Shown: positions 26,011-38,296 of the stretch, piece by piece
How positions within the stretch are numbered: the first letter of the stretch is position 1
Layout of the letters: the number at the start of each line of letters is the position of its first letter
Origin: Candidatus Nitrotoga arctica
GTDB lineage: Bacteria; Pseudomonadota; Gammaproteobacteria; Burkholderiales; Gallionellaceae
NCBI RefSeq assembly: GCF_918378365.1
Contig: NZ_OU912926.1
Coordinates: forward strand, 186,001-250,000
Direction: 5' to 3'
DNA: 64,000 bases
Notes under the pieces: generated by a model
Seen by the model: the letters and a program-made list of their open reading frames with translations, nothing else
The model's database searches: none
Told to the model about the DNA's origin: nothing
Program-made: the position numbers and the translations under genes

Positions 26011-26724
26011 ATGAATATTCATGCTGTTCGCCGGTGGCATGGTCTTGTTGGAGCGGTCATCGTATTTTTTTTAGTCTATCTTTTAGTGTCCGGATTAGCT
26101 ATAAATCATGTTGAGATACTTAAATTAGATAAACGGGAAGTAAGCTATCCTTGGCTAATGCGCTGGTACGGGATTCATGTTGCTGATCCAACTCAAGGGT
26201 ATTTGCTGGGTAAAAGCTATTTTTCTTGGGATGATGAAAAATGGGTTTTAGACGACAAATTATTGTCCAGTAGCGCGGGGCAACCAGTTGGAGCAGTCGA
26301 GGTTAGGGGTATTAATTATGTTGCGACCGCCGCCGCTCTTTATTTGTATCAATCGGATGGACAGTTGCTAAATAAGCTGGAAAAACAATCGCTACCCGCT
26401 TATCCAATTTTGGCGCTTGGTAAAATGGGTAGCAATGTCATGCTGCAAACTCCCTCTGCCGTATTTGCTAGTGTTGATGGCCTGACTTGGGAAAAATCAA
26501 GTAGTACTGGAATGACGTTGTCTTCTCTACAAGACCTTCCTGCTGATGTTAAGCGTCGCTCGGCTGACATTCTTGAATCGGGCATACCGCTACAGCGTAT
26601 ATTGCTGGATGTGCATAGCGGCCGTATTTTTGGGCGTTATGCGATATGGGTGATGGATATTGCGTCGCTTGTATTGTTTGCATTGGGTTTAAGCGGGTTT
26701 TGGCTTTACTGGAGGCTAAGGTAA
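26011..26724 (+). CDS. PepSY-type transmembrane protein
   Basis: The 237-residue protein has an N-terminal span (GLVGAVIVFFLVYLLVSGLA) after MNIHAVRRWHG. A periplasmic loop of about 165 residues follows, then a C-terminal span (IASLVLFALGLSGFWLYW). The LLDVHSGRIFGRYAIWVMD just before the last span is characteristic of PepSY_TM proteins, which sit near cytochromes, metal uptake and ferric reductases. The function here is unknown. It begins 2 bp after the Mrp-type gene, so may share its transcript, but its codon use is more like the host genes. Confidence 0.75.
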   Translation: MNIHAVRRWHGLVGAVIVFFLVYLLVSGLAINHVEILKLDKREVSYPWLMRWYGIHVADPTQGYLLGKSYFSWDDEKWVLDDKLLSSSAGQPVGAVEVRGINYVATAAALYLYQSDGQLLNKLEKQSLPAYPILALGKMGSNVMLQTPSAVFASVDGLTWEKSSSTGMTLSSLQDLPADVKRRSADILESGIPLQRILLDVHSGRIFGRYAIWVMDIASLVLFALGLSGFWLYWRLR

Positions 26725-26920
26725 CTAGAGTTAAGCGGTTTTTTATATGTTTTTGTTTGCAGATGATTTTTATTGGAAAAAGGCAAATTGGCACGAGAAC
26801 ACTGGCTTCATTATTGTAGTTATTGATCCGGCTAGGATATGTTTGAGCTTATTTGCCAGTTAAACCACACAGTGACGGCACCTTCCACTTCAAATTTCAC
26901 TTGGCCGTATCAATAAAATT

Positions 26921-28001
26921 GGCTGTGTTCGTAAATCATATTGCTAGCTCATTTGGTGAGCCACTTTGACGTGCATACTATGTGTCACGGTACATGTGCA
27001 CCGGTTCATGCAGGAGGCAGAATGAGAAAGCTGGAGCTGAAACGAATCACTGCCGCGTTGCGGCACCTGACGCCCGATCAGCGTAAGAGTGTAGCGGTTG
27101 AATTGGCAGCGCTGGATGCGCAGTCGGCATCGACTGTGTTTATCGAGGGGCGCTTCGCATGTGGCGCGACGTGCCCACATTGTAAGTCTATGCACGTGAT
27201 TCGGAACGGCCACGCCAACGGATTGCAACGCTATCGTTGTCGGGAGTGCTGCAAGACGTTTAGCGCCCTGACCGGCACCCCGTTGAACCGGTTGCATAAG
27301 CGCGGCAAGTGGCTTGACCAGGCGCAGGCACTGCACGACGGTCAGACGCTGCGAGAGACTGCCCGTGCCTTGCGAATTCACCTCAGCACCGCACACCGCT
27401 GGCGGCATCGCTTTCTGGCGGCACCCAAGACCGTCCAGCCGCAGGCACTGACTGGCATTGCCGAGGCTGACGAAACGATGTTTTTGCTGTCGTTCAAGGG
27501 AAAGCGGAGTGGTTTGGATCGCAAGGCACGAAAGCGCGGCGGGAAAGCCACCCAGCGCGGCCTCTCGCACGAACAGGTGCCGGTGCTGGTTGCTCGTAAT
27601 CGTGCCGGTGCAACGATGGATTGTGTGCTGAAGGCAATGGACATGGCAACGCTGTCTGTTGCGCTGAAACCGTTCTTGACGAAAGATGTTGTACTCTGTA
27701 CTGACGGTAGCAAGGCGTTTGCCGGCGCAGCACGTAAGTTGGGCATCGAGCATCACGCTGTCAACCTGTCAGCAGGCATCCGCGTCGACGGGGCTTGGCA
27801 CGTGCAGAATGTCAACGCTTATCACAGCCGGCTCAAAGCCTGGGTACAAAAATTTCGCGGTGTGGCCACGTGTTACTTAGACAACTATCTCGGCTGGTTT
27901 CGTGCCCTCGACCGTGAAATAGGCAATAGACCGAAACCCCAGCAGTGGCTGGCTATGGCGATCGGTGAAACGGTCTAACAACATGATTTATGAACACAGC
28001 C
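26921..28001 (+). mobile_element. IS1595-type insertion sequence
   Basis: The ends are inverted repeats of about 24 bp: GGCTGTGTTCGTAAATCAT at the left (26921 on) and, read on the minus strand, GGCTGTGTTCATAAATCAT at the right (to 28001). Flanking 8-bp target duplications are ATAAAATT (26913-26920) and ATAAGATT (28002-28009), one mismatch. The element carries one transposase and no passenger gene. The imperfect duplication suggests an insertion that is not very recent. It lies just downstream of the NXR cassette. Confidence 0.88.
27022..27978 (+). CDS. IS1595-family (ISXO2-like) transposase
   Basis: The start at 27022 has a clear ribosome binding site (CAGGAGGCAG). An in-frame upstream ATG-like start would run into the IS end. 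The 318-residue protein has an N-terminal zinc ribbon (CPHCKSMHVIRNGHANGLQRYRCREC), a helix-turn-helix (LRETARALRIHLSTAHRWRHRFL), and an ISXO2-like DDE domain: GIAEADETMFLLSFKG (Asp), VVLCTDGSKAFAGAARKLGIEHHAV (Asp) and NVNAYHSRLKAWVQKFRGVATCYLDNYLGWFRAL. No frameshift is seen, so it is potentially active. Confidence 0.93.
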   Translation: MRKLELKRITAALRHLTPDQRKSVAVELAALDAQSASTVFIEGRFACGATCPHCKSMHVIRNGHANGLQRYRCRECCKTFSALTGTPLNRLHKRGKWLDQAQALHDGQTLRETARALRIHLSTAHRWRHRFLAAPKTVQPQALTGIAEADETMFLLSFKGKRSGLDRKARKRGGKATQRGLSHEQVPVLVARNRAGATMDCVLKAMDMATLSVALKPFLTKDVVLCTDGSKAFAGAARKLGIEHHAVNLSAGIRVDGAWHVQNVNAYHSRLKAWVQKFRGVATCYLDNYLGWFRALDREIGNRPKPQQWLAMAIGETV

Positions 28002-28199
28002 ATAAGATTAAAGTCATGCGAACTTAAATTCGGCGTGTAAATTTAGTACATTGCTGGGAGCTCGTTTATCCCGATTTATAACCTATTGTGTCTGCTTTTT
28101 CTTGCATCGTCTTTATATATGCACTGTCGATCCGAACATTAACCTGAGGTGCAATTTATTTGCAGGACGAGTTTTCTGAACATAGATATTGCAGCAAAG

Positions 28200-29654
28200 T
28201 CACATTAATATGATGTCGTATTGCTCTTGGCTATACAAGTTTTCCACCTGTAGTGACACCGGTTTGCCGATAAGATCAGAAAGCTGAGCCAAGCTTTGTG
28301 ATTCTTCGTCGAGAAACAGGTCGATGACCAGTTGCGAAGCCAGGATGCGATATTCACGAGCGTTAAATTGGCGCGCTTCGCGCATAATTTCGCGCACAAT
28401 TTCGTAGCATATGGTCTGCGCGGTCTTTACTTCACCTCGTCCATTGCAAGTGTGGCAGGATTCGCACAGTATGTGAGCCAGACTTTCGCGCGTGCGTTTG
28501 CGCGTCATTTCCACCAGCCCCAAAGCGGAGAAACCGTTTACGGTGATACGGGTGTGATCGTTTGCCAGCGACTTTTTGAATTCTTCCAGCACGGCATCAC
28601 GGTGGCCTTGGTTATTCATGTCAATAAAGTCGCAAATGATGATGCCGCCCAAATTTCGCAGGCGTAACTGACGCGCGATGACTTGTGCAGCATCCAGATT
28701 CGTCTTGAAGATCGTGTCGTCAAAATTACGCGAGCCAACGAAGCCACCGGTGTTAACGTCGACCGTGGTGAGCGCTTCGGTCTGGTCAATGATGATATAT
28801 CCCCCCGACTTGAGATTCACGCGGCGCGACAGCGCACGCTCAATTTCCTCTTCTACTCCATACAACTCAAATAGCGACCGTTCGCCGACATAGTGCTCCA
28901 GCCGCGACATCGCACTGGAGATAAAATCCTGTGCGAAAGCAGCCATTCGCTGATAAGTTTCGCGTGAATCCACCAAGATGCGCGTGGTGCCTTCGTTAAC
29001 GAAATCGCGCAACACGCAGAGGCTAATGTTGAGTTCTTGGTACAATAAAAAAGGAGCTGTAGATGTTTTCGCCAGCTCTTGGAGCTTGATCCACAGTTTG
29101 TTGAGATATTCCATGTCAGCGAGCAACTCTTTGTCTGTCGCAGTCTCCGCCATGGTACGGATGATATAGCCGCCGCTGCTATTATCAGGCAGTAACTGTT
29201 GCAGCTTGGTGCGCAGTAGTTCGCGTTCGACTTCATTCTCAATACGTTGCGATACGCCGATGTGCGATTCCTGCGGCATAAACACCAGCAGACGTCCGGC
29301 AATACTGATTTGAGTGGAAAGTCTGGCGCCCTTGCTGCCGATGGAGTCCTTAATGACCTGTACCAGCAGGCTCTGCCCCTCATACAGCATTTTCTCGATG
29401 GGCTTAGCAGCATCGCTGTTATTACGGTTTTCCCAGATATCCGCAACATGCAGGAAAGCAGAGCGTTCCAGCCCAATATCGATGAAGGCGGATTGCATGC
29501 CCGGCAGTACGCGTTTGACGCGCCCGACGTACACATTGCTGACTATTCCCAGATGACTGTCGCGCTCAATGTGGAGTTGTTGCACTATTCCCTGTTGCAT
29601 TATTGCAACGCGGGTTTCCTGCGGGGTAACATTGATAAGAATTTCGTCATTCAC
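28200..29654 (-). CDS. rng: ribonuclease G
   Basis: RNase G trims the 5' end of 16S rRNA and turns over some mRNAs. The 484-residue protein has an S1-type domain (IVSNVYVGRVKRVLPGMQSAFIDIGLERSAFLH), the catalytic region GGYIIIDQTEALTTVDVNTGGFVG and IICDFIDM, and the Zn-link cysteines in CESCHTCNGRG. It lacks the long C-terminal scaffold of RNase E. Its ATG overlaps the maf stop by 4 bp. It is the last gene of the aceE-rng operon. Confidence 0.95.
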   Translation of the reverse strand: MNDEILINVTPQETRVAIMQQGIVQQLHIERDSHLGIVSNVYVGRVKRVLPGMQSAFIDIGLERSAFLHVADIWENRNNSDAAKPIEKMLYEGQSLLVQVIKDSIGSKGARLSTQISIAGRLLVFMPQESHIGVSQRIENEVERELLRTKLQQLLPDNSSGGYIIRTMAETATDKELLADMEYLNKLWIKLQELAKTSTAPFLLYQELNISLCVLRDFVNEGTTRILVDSRETYQRMAAFAQDFISSAMSRLEHYVGERSLFELYGVEEEIERALSRRVNLKSGGYIIIDQTEALTTVDVNTGGFVGSRNFDDTIFKTNLDAAQVIARQLRLRNLGGIIICDFIDMNNQGHRDAVLEEFKKSLANDHTRITVNGFSALGLVEMTRKRTRESLAHILCESCHTCNGRGEVKTAQTICYEIVREIMREARQFNAREYRILASQLVIDLFLDEESQSLAQLSDLIGKPVSLQVENLYSQEQYDIILM

Positions 29655-30268
29655 AGAATGGGATAACCGAATATTTGCAGCAGCTCAGCCGTTTCGAACA
29701 GGGGTAGGCCCATTACACCTGAGTAGCTGCCGTTTATGTGTTGTATGAATGCCGCAGCGTAACCTTGGATGGCATACGCACCCGCTTTATCTAGCGGTTC
29801 GCTGGTGAGGATGTAGCGCCGAATACGCTCTTCGCTAAGCGTGGCAATAGTAACTGTACTGACCGACAAACGTATTTCCGTACGTTCTTCGAAGGTAACC
29901 GCGACCGCACTCAATACTTGGTGTTGACGTCCAGAAAGAATACGCAGAGTGGCCGAAGCCTGTTCACGACCTTGCGGCTTGCCAATAATCTTGCCGTCCA
30001 GAATAACGCTGGTGTCGGCCGCCAAAACCGGAAGTGGGGGTAAGTTGCGGAATTGCAGAAACTTCCATCCGGCATTCACTTTCTCCTGACAAACCCTTCG
30101 CACATAAACTTCCGGTGACTCATCTGTGTGCGGAGTTTCGTCCACATCCATCTTGCGGGATGAGTTAGAACGTAACAACAGTGTTTCAAAATTAATCCCA
30201 ATCTGCTTCAGCAGCTCTCGGCGACGCGGGCTTTGCGAGGAGAGGTAAATGCGTGGGTGGGAAATCAT
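29651..30268 (-). CDS. maf: Maf nucleotide pyrophosphatase (dTTP/UTP type)
   Basis: Maf proteins hydrolyse non-canonical or excess nucleoside triphosphates to monophosphates. The 205-residue protein has the signature YLSSQSPRRRELLKQIGI at the start and VLAADTSVILDGKIIGKPQ with the catalytic Asp. YILTSEPLDKAGAYAIQGYAA and INGSYSGVMGLPL follow. The spacing matches YhdE-like members more than the m7GTP-specific ones. It begins 32 bp after the rlmH stop. Confidence 0.92.
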   Translation of the reverse strand: MISHPRIYLSSQSPRRRELLKQIGINFETLLLRSNSSRKMDVDETPHTDESPEVYVRRVCQEKVNAGWKFLQFRNLPPLPVLAADTSVILDGKIIGKPQGREQASATLRILSGRQHQVLSAVAVTFEERTEIRLSVSTVTIATLSEERIRRYILTSEPLDKAGAYAIQGYAAAFIQHINGSYSGVMGLPLFETAELLQIFGYPIL

Positions 30269-30300
30269 GGCTCTTTAAAGTCCTGTATTAGCGGGTCGCA

Positions 30301-30771
30301 TCATTCACGATGATAAGGATGATTGTGCAACAAGCTGTGGGCGCGATACAACTGTTCCGCCAACAATACTCGTACCAAGCCATGCGGCAGTGTCATCATC
30401 GACAGCGCTAGTAGCTGCTGCGCACTATTTTTAACGGACTCGTGCAAGCCATCCGCGCCCCCAATGATGAAGGCCACATCGCGTCCGCTGCCCAACCAAC
30501 CTTGCATTTGTTGCGCCAGCTGTTTGGTGGAGGACTGAACGCCGCGTTCATCCAACGCGATGCGCAGCACCTCCTTCGGCAGGGCGGTTAATATACGCTG
30601 CGCTTCTGCCTCCATCATCTGTCCTATGCTCTTGCCGGTAGTTCGCGGCTCCGGCTTTATTTCTATAAGTTCGATTTGGGCCTCGCGTGTCATGCGCTTG
30701 GTATACTCGGTGAAGCCTGCGGTAATCCAGGCAGGCATCTTGTGCCCGACCGCCACCAGCCACAATTTCAT
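30301..30771 (-). CDS. rlmH: 23S rRNA pseudouridine-1915 N3-methyltransferase RlmH
   Basis: RlmH is a small SPOUT enzyme that methylates pseudouridine 1915 in helix 69 of 23S rRNA. The 156-residue length is exact for the family. Signatures are [52 protein letters not shown] and [19 protein letters not shown]. It overlaps rsfS by 4 bp, the usual gene pair. Confidence 0.96.
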   Translation of the reverse strand: MKLWLVAVGHKMPAWITAGFTEYTKRMTREAQIELIEIKPEPRTTGKSIGQMMEAEAQRILTALPKEVLRIALDERGVQSSTKQLAQQMQGWLGSGRDVAFIIGGADGLHESVKNSAQQLLALSMMTLPHGLVRVLLAEQLYRAHSLLHNHPYHRE

Positions 30772-31127
30772 TTTGGGTCGCTAGCCGCCTTAGGCGGCAG
30801 ATGCCTCATACTCCATAGTTCTTCCAACTGGTAGTAGGCGCGCACTGCAGGCTGCATAATATGCACGACCACTTCGCCGAGATCAACTAGCACCCACTCC
30901 CCGCTTTCTTCACCTTCTATGCTGAGGGCTGGCTCGCCGCGCAATTTAAGTTGCTTGGATACATGGTCGGCTAAGGCCCTGGTTTGACGTGGTGAGTTGG
31001 CACTGGCAATCACCATGCGCTCGAATAGTTGACTCTTTTTGCTGGTATCGAGGACGTTGATATCATTGGCCTTGATATCTTCCAATGCGGTCACTACGGC
31101 CAGGATTTTTTCTTCAATGGTTAGCAT
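30768..31127 (-). CDS. rsfS: ribosome silencing factor RsfS
   Basis: RsfS binds L14 of the 50S subunit and blocks subunit joining in slow growth. The 119-residue protein shows the conserved [39 protein letters not shown] and [20 protein letters not shown]. It lies between nadD (1 bp) and rlmH (4-bp overlap), the conserved order. Confidence 0.95.
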   Translation of the reverse strand: MLTIEEKILAVVTALEDIKANDINVLDTSKKSQLFERMVIASANSPRQTRALADHVSKQLKLRGEPALSIEGEESGEWVLVDLGEVVVHIMQPAVRAYYQLEELWSMRHLPPKAASDPK

Positions 31128-31128
31128 G

Positions 31129-31785
31129 TTAGGTATATAGGTGATGTAATTGAATGTAATCGGCTACTACGTCTGGTAGCAGGTAATGTATGTTTTTTTT
31201 TTCGGCACAGCGTTTACGAATATCAGTGGCGGAAATTTCCAGGGCAGGCATATCCGCCACCAGAATTGCCCCTGCAGGCGAGTCACATAGAATGCGGGGC
31301 GACGGAGCGAGGCGTGTCCTGTATTCATCGCGCAAAGCGTCATTAGCCCCATTTATGGTATTGCCAAGTGGGTGCCCGACACGCTGCATGACCACTATGT
31401 GCGACAGTTCAAACAAGCTTTTCCATTCATGCCAAGAGTGTAACAGCAGGAAGGCATCGCCGCCCATCAACAAACACAGCGGCTGTTGCATACCGTGCTC
31501 GGCACGCAGCGCAGTAAGCGTATCCACCGTATAACACGGATCGATGCGATAAATTTCGCGTTCATCCAGCACGAATGCCGCGTTGCCTTGCAATGCCAGA
31601 CGAATCATATCCAGACGCTGTATTGCGCTAGCGTGCGGCGCATTGCGGTGCGGCGGCGTACCGCTGGGAATGAAGTGTATTGCAGCCAGATTACATTGCT
31701 CCAGTGCTTCCTGTGCCAAGCGCAGATGACCATTATGGACAGGATCGAACGTGCCACCCAAGATACCGATGGGGGCCTGGTTCAC
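31129..31785 (-). CDS. nadD: nicotinate-nucleotide adenylyltransferase
   Basis: NadD adenylates nicotinate mononucleotide in NAD synthesis. The 218-residue protein begins with the nucleotidyltransferase motif IGILGGTFDPVHNGHLRLA. Then come FIPSGTPPHR, LCLLMGGDAFLLLHSWHEWKSL and the C-terminal EISATDIRKRCAEKKNIHYLLPD. It starts 3 bp after aceF. Confidence 0.95.
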   Translation of the reverse strand: MNQAPIGILGGTFDPVHNGHLRLAQEALEQCNLAAIHFIPSGTPPHRNAPHASAIQRLDMIRLALQGNAAFVLDEREIYRIDPCYTVDTLTALRAEHGMQQPLCLLMGGDAFLLLHSWHEWKSLFELSHIVVMQRVGHPLGNTINGANDALRDEYRTRLAPSPRILCDSPAGAILVADMPALEISATDIRKRCAEKKNIHYLLPDVVADYIQLHHLYT

Positions 31786-31788
31786 AGG

Positions 31789-33063
31789 TTATAGCACCAG
31801 CCGGCGAACATCCGACAATACTTTGCCAAGATAACTCGTGAAATGCACTGCCTGCGCACCATCGATTACGCGATGATCATATGACAGCGACAGTGGCAAC
31901 ATTAGCCGTGGCACGAATTCACTCTCTTTGAATACTGGCTTTATGCTCGCCTTGGACACACCCAGAATGGCTACTTCTGGCGCATTAATAATAGGCGTAA
32001 ACGCTGTCCCGCCGATGCCGCCCAGACTGGAAATAGTAAAACAGCCACCTTGCATGGCAGTTGCGGGGAGTTTTTTCTCCCGTGCCTTGGTGCTAATCTC
32101 GCCCAACTCCTTGGCCAGTTGAACTATGCCCTTTTGATCTACATCACGTAATACGGGCACCATCAGACCATCCGATGTATCCACTGCCACGCCGATATGA
32201 AAATATTTTTTCAGCACCAAGTTTTCACCGCTAGCATCTAATGATGCATTGAAATCCGGGTATTGTTGCATAGCTGTCACCACAGCCTTGAGTAAGAAAG
32301 CCAGCGGAGTAATTTTTATTCCCTGTTTTGTGTATTCCTCGCCAAGCTCCTTGCGGAAAGCTTCCATCTCAGTGATGTCAGCCTCATCGTGCTGGGTAAT
32401 ATGCGGAATGGAGACCCAGTTGCGATGAAGATTAGCACCAGAAAGCTTTTTGATGCGCGAGAGCGGCTTGGTTTCGATGGCACCGAACTTGGAAAAATCC
32501 ACTACCGGCATGGCTGATACGTGTAAACCACCGCCACCCGTACCACCTTGCGGTTGTGCAAGCGCAGTTTTAACGAAGCTCTGCACATCATTTTTGGTAA
32601 TGCGTCCTTTTTCTCCGCTACCTTTTACTCGCGTAAGATCAACCCCCAGTTCGCGCGCAAAATGCCGAATGGATGGACTGGCATGCGCCTTACTTGTAAG
32701 GTTGTTTGGCAAACTAGTTGGCGTGACAGGCACTGCAACAGGAGTTGCTGCAGGTGGATTTGCAGCTTCTTTTACTGAAGTCGGTGGGGTGGTGGGGCTA
32801 ACCACAGCGGACGTTACCGTTGTATTGGTTTCCATCAATAAAATCAGTGTACCTTCCGATATTTTGTCGCCCACTTTAACGCTAACATTCTTCACCACCC
32901 CATCAAATGGAGCGGGTACATCCATCGTAGCCTTGTCAGTTTCCAGAGTAAGCAAGGACTGCTCAGCCTTGACCGTATCACCAGCTTTTACCATTACTTC
33001 TATTACCGGCACATCTTTAGAATCACCGATGTCCGGCATCAGTACTTGTTTGATTTCTGCCAC
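31789..33063 (-). CDS. aceF: pyruvate dehydrogenase E2 (dihydrolipoyl acetyltransferase)
   Basis: E2 moves the acetyl group to CoA in the pyruvate dehydrogenase complex. The 424-residue protein has one lipoyl domain (SLLTLETDKATMDVPAP, lipoyl-Lys at about 44) and an Ala/Pro/Thr-rich linker. A peripheral subunit-binding domain follows (SPSIRHFARELGVDLTRVKGSGEKGRITKNDV), then the catalytic domain ending LSLSYDHRVIDGAQAVHF with the HxxxDG site. E. coli AceF has three lipoyl domains; one is common in betaproteobacteria. It follows aceE by 17 bp. The E3 gene lpd is not adjacent. Confidence 0.95.
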   Translation of the reverse strand: MAEIKQVLMPDIGDSKDVPVIEVMVKAGDTVKAEQSLLTLETDKATMDVPAPFDGVVKNVSVKVGDKISEGTLILLMETNTTVTSAVVSPTTPPTSVKEAANPPAATPVAVPVTPTSLPNNLTSKAHASPSIRHFARELGVDLTRVKGSGEKGRITKNDVQSFVKTALAQPQGGTGGGGLHVSAMPVVDFSKFGAIETKPLSRIKKLSGANLHRNWVSIPHITQHDEADITEMEAFRKELGEEYTKQGIKITPLAFLLKAVVTAMQQYPDFNASLDASGENLVLKKYFHIGVAVDTSDGLMVPVLRDVDQKGIVQLAKELGEISTKAREKKLPATAMQGGCFTISSLGGIGGTAFTPIINAPEVAILGVSKASIKPVFKESEFVPRLMLPLSLSYDHRVIDGAQAVHFTSYLGKVLSDVRRLVL

Positions 33064-33080
33064 GCGTGTCTCCTGCCCGC

Positions 33081-35741
<2,661 letters not shown>

Positions 35742-35824
35742 ATATCTACTCTCTATCACTCGTTGTTGTTGGTCGGTGCATTACGCGCACTAAGCTGTTT
35801 ATTTTGTGATGGCGCAAGCACGCG

Positions 35825-36469
35825 CTATCTGCCTATATGCATATCAGAAACGCACTGTATCGTCTCGTTCTCCGTTACCACCCATTCCACTTTATGGTCG
35901 GTGGCTTCCTGCGGTATACCTTCAACCAGCTGGATAGCAAATGCCCCGGCAATCAGCGCAGGGCGGCAGCTTTGGTTCGCAGCCTTAATTCGCGCCAGCA
36001 GTTTGTCATAAAATCCGCCGCCGTAACCTAGTCGCGCACCGTTGCGTCCAAATGCCACGCCCGGTAGCAAGATAAAATCCACTTCCTTTAAAGTATCCAT
36101 TCTGGCACAGCGCTCAGCCAACGGTTCGCGTATACCCCACTGGCCGGGTGCCAAATCATGCTGCAAGTTGGTCACGCGATAAATATCCAATTCTTTCGTG
36201 GCGCGGTTCACCTTTGGCAACAGCAAGCACTTGTCATCGCACAATGCCTGCTGCACCCATTTTTCGGTGGAAAACTCTGCGCCGAAGCTCATATAAGCCA
36301 ACACTGTATTGGCCGTGCGATAAGCATTCAGGTTGGCGATGCGCTCCGAGATGGCATGGCTCAAGCATGCCCTCTCAGCGGCGGTCAATTGTTCACGCTC
36401 TGCAATTATACGTTGTCTGATGGACTGCTTCATAACCTGTATTGTCATGGGTAAATCATCTTTGGTCAT
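35825..36469 (-). CDS. 5-formyltetrahydrofolate cyclo-ligase
   Basis: The enzyme turns 5-formyl-THF into 5,10-methenyl-THF with ATP. Conserved blocks are IRQRIIAEREQLTAAER, VLAYMSFGAEFSTEKWVQQAL, CLLLPKVN, WGIREPLAE and DFILLPGVAFGRNGARLGYGGGFYDKLL (ATP-binding GYGGGFYD). The start is uncertain, with ATGs at 36469, 36448 and 36433 and no strong ribosome binding site. In many proteobacteria the gene (ygfA) follows the 6S RNA gene. Confidence 0.92.
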   Translation of the reverse strand: MTKDDLPMTIQVMKQSIRQRIIAEREQLTAAERACLSHAISERIANLNAYRTANTVLAYMSFGAEFSTEKWVQQALCDDKCLLLPKVNRATKELDIYRVTNLQHDLAPGQWGIREPLAERCARMDTLKEVDFILLPGVAFGRNGARLGYGGGFYDKLLARIKAANQSCRPALIAGAFAIQLVEGIPQEATDHKVEWVVTENETIQCVSDMHIGR

Positions 36470-36787
36470 ACATTCAAGTGGACGGTATCTTCTAAAATAT
36501 CGACGGTAACTTCACAGCACTTGTTCAAAGTTTTCTCAGTGAACGCGGCAAACCGTCACATGTTGACTCGAATAATCCGTCAAGGAATTCAGGTGAGTTT
36601 TTGGAATGCCATCCAGAATGCGAAAATTATTCACCACCATATAAACTATAACCGCGGAACATGGCTCTGCCGTGAACGGCATCCACGATACCGAATCGTT
36701 CCAGCATGAACTCACTAAAGATAGCTGCTACGGATTTTATGGATAAGGACAAATTCAAATTTGCTCGCGCTTGTTACAATTTCACCG
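36470..36787. other. intergenic stretch with inverted repeats
   Basis: No gene is seen between the cyclo-ligase and ilvA. Read leftward, GTGAGTT ... AACTCAC pairs over about 120 nt, with an inner TGGAA ... TTCCA and the small hairpin TGCCG-TTCA-CGGCA. Closer to the cyclo-ligase, ACGGT ... ACCGT encloses TTCAC ... GTGAA. This could be a structured RNA, possibly 6S by position, but its sequence does not show the 6S signatures I know. Confidence 0.3.
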
Positions 36788-38296
36788 TCAGCTCAAGAAT
36801 AGTTTGTATGCCGGGTTATCACTCTCATCCCAATAGCGATAACCGAGATTATCCAGGAAAATTCGCAGTGGTTTCTTATCATGATTTGGCACTTGCATGC
36901 CGATCAGCACGCGGCCGTAATCCGCACCATGATTGCGATAGTGGAACAAGCTGATATTCCAGCTATGGTTCATGCTATTGAGAAAAGTCATCAATGCACC
37001 AGGGCGTTCCGGAAATTCAAAGCGAAACAGGATTTCGTCCTGCAAACCAGGCGCGTGTCCTCCTACCAGATGACGTACATGCAGCTTGGCCATCTCATTG
37101 TCGGTGAAGTTCAGTGTGGGCAGTTTATGTTTCCCCAGCGTGGTAACAAGCTTGGTGGTTTCAGACTGATCTTTCACCTGCACTCCGACGAACACATGCG
37201 CCTCCTTGGAGTTCGCATAACGGTAGTTGAATTCAGTGATGTTACGGTGGCCCAGCAATGAACAAAATTTGCGAAAGCTGCCAGGAGTTTCCGGGATGCT
37301 CACAGCCAGAATAGCCTCGCGCTTTTCACCGAGCTCTGCCCGCTCCGCGATGAAACGCAAGCGATCGAAATTCATGTTGGCACCGCTAGCAATTGCCACC
37401 AGCGTTTTGCCCTTTAGTTTTTCGCGCTCCGCATACAACTTTGCACCAGCAATAGCCAGCGCTCCGGCAGGCTCAAGATTGGTGCGGGTATCTTCGAACA
37501 CATCCTTGATTGCTGCACAAATGGCGTCGGTGTCCACCAGTATAATTTCGTCCACCAATTCGCGGCATAAACGGAAAGTTTCCTGTCCGACTTGTTTCAC
37601 CGCCACGCCATCTGCGAACAAACCGACATGCTCGAGCTTGACGCGCCGACCGGCCTTAATCGAGCGGCTCATGGCATCGGATTCCACGGGTTGCACGCCA
37701 ATAACTTTGATCTCTGGGCGCACTGCTTTGACGTAAGCGGCAACGCCTGAGATTAGGCCCCCGCCACCGATGGGCGCGAAGATAGCATGGATAGGCTGGC
37801 TATGCTGCCGCAGTATTTCCATACCGATCGTTCCCTGTCCGGCGATTACGTCGGAATCGTCATAAGGATGAACGAAGGTAAGCTTGAGTTTCTGCTCCAG
37901 CTCCAACGCATGCAGATAGGCATCAAAATAAGAATCGCCATGCAATATTATTTTTGCGCCGCGGCTGGCAACTGCCTCCACCTTAATCTGTGGCGTGGTC
38001 ACTGGCATGACGATGATGGCCTTGCAGCCCAGCTTCTGCGCCGACAGCGCCACGCCCTGCGCGTGATTACCAGCCGAGGCAGCAATGACACCGCGCTTAA
38101 GCTGCGCCGGCGTCAACTTCGCCATCTTATTATAGGCACCGCGCAGCTTGAAAGAAAATACCGGCTGCATGTCTTCACGCTTTAACAAAACGTTGTTGTC
38201 GATGCGAGCGGACAAATTAGGCGCAACATCCAATGGGCTTTCAACAGCCACGTCATAAACGCGGGCGGTGAGAATGCGGTTCAAGTAACTTCGCAT
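36788..38296 (-). CDS. ilvA: threonine ammonia-lyase, biosynthetic
   Basis: IlvA makes 2-oxobutanoate from threonine, the first step to isoleucine. The 502-residue protein has the PLP-Lys motif VFSFKLRGAYNKMAKL, AASAGNHAQGVALSAQKLG, IFAPIGGGGLISGVAAYVK and VAIASGANMNFDRL. Two ACT-like regulatory domains follow (AVSIPETPGSFRKFCSLLG and FEFPERPGALMTFLNSM), as in isoleucine-inhibited enzymes. Confidence 0.95.
   Translation of the reverse strand: MRSYLNRILTARVYDVAVESPLDVAPNLSARIDNNVLLKREDMQPVFSFKLRGAYNKMAKLTPAQLKRGVIAASAGNHAQGVALSAQKLGCKAIIVMPVTTPQIKVEAVASRGAKIILHGDSYFDAYLHALELEQKLKLTFVHPYDDSDVIAGQGTIGMEILRQHSQPIHAIFAPIGGGGLISGVAAYVKAVRPEIKVIGVQPVESDAMSRSIKAGRRVKLEHVGLFADGVAVKQVGQETFRLCRELVDEIILVDTDAICAAIKDVFEDTRTNLEPAGALAIAGAKLYAEREKLKGKTLVAIASGANMNFDRLRFIAERAELGEKREAILAVSIPETPGSFRKFCSLLGHRNITEFNYRYANSKEAHVFVGVQVKDQSETTKLVTTLGKHKLPTLNFTDNEMAKLHVRHLVGGHAPGLQDEILFRFEFPERPGALMTFLNSMNHSWNISLFHYRNHGADYGRVLIGMQVPNHDKKPLRIFLDNLGYRYWDESDNPAYKLFLS

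Noticed and set aside
36470..36787. 6S RNA gene call
   Set aside because: Position fits but the characteristic 6S sequence blocks were not found, so it is kept only as an untyped structured stretch.
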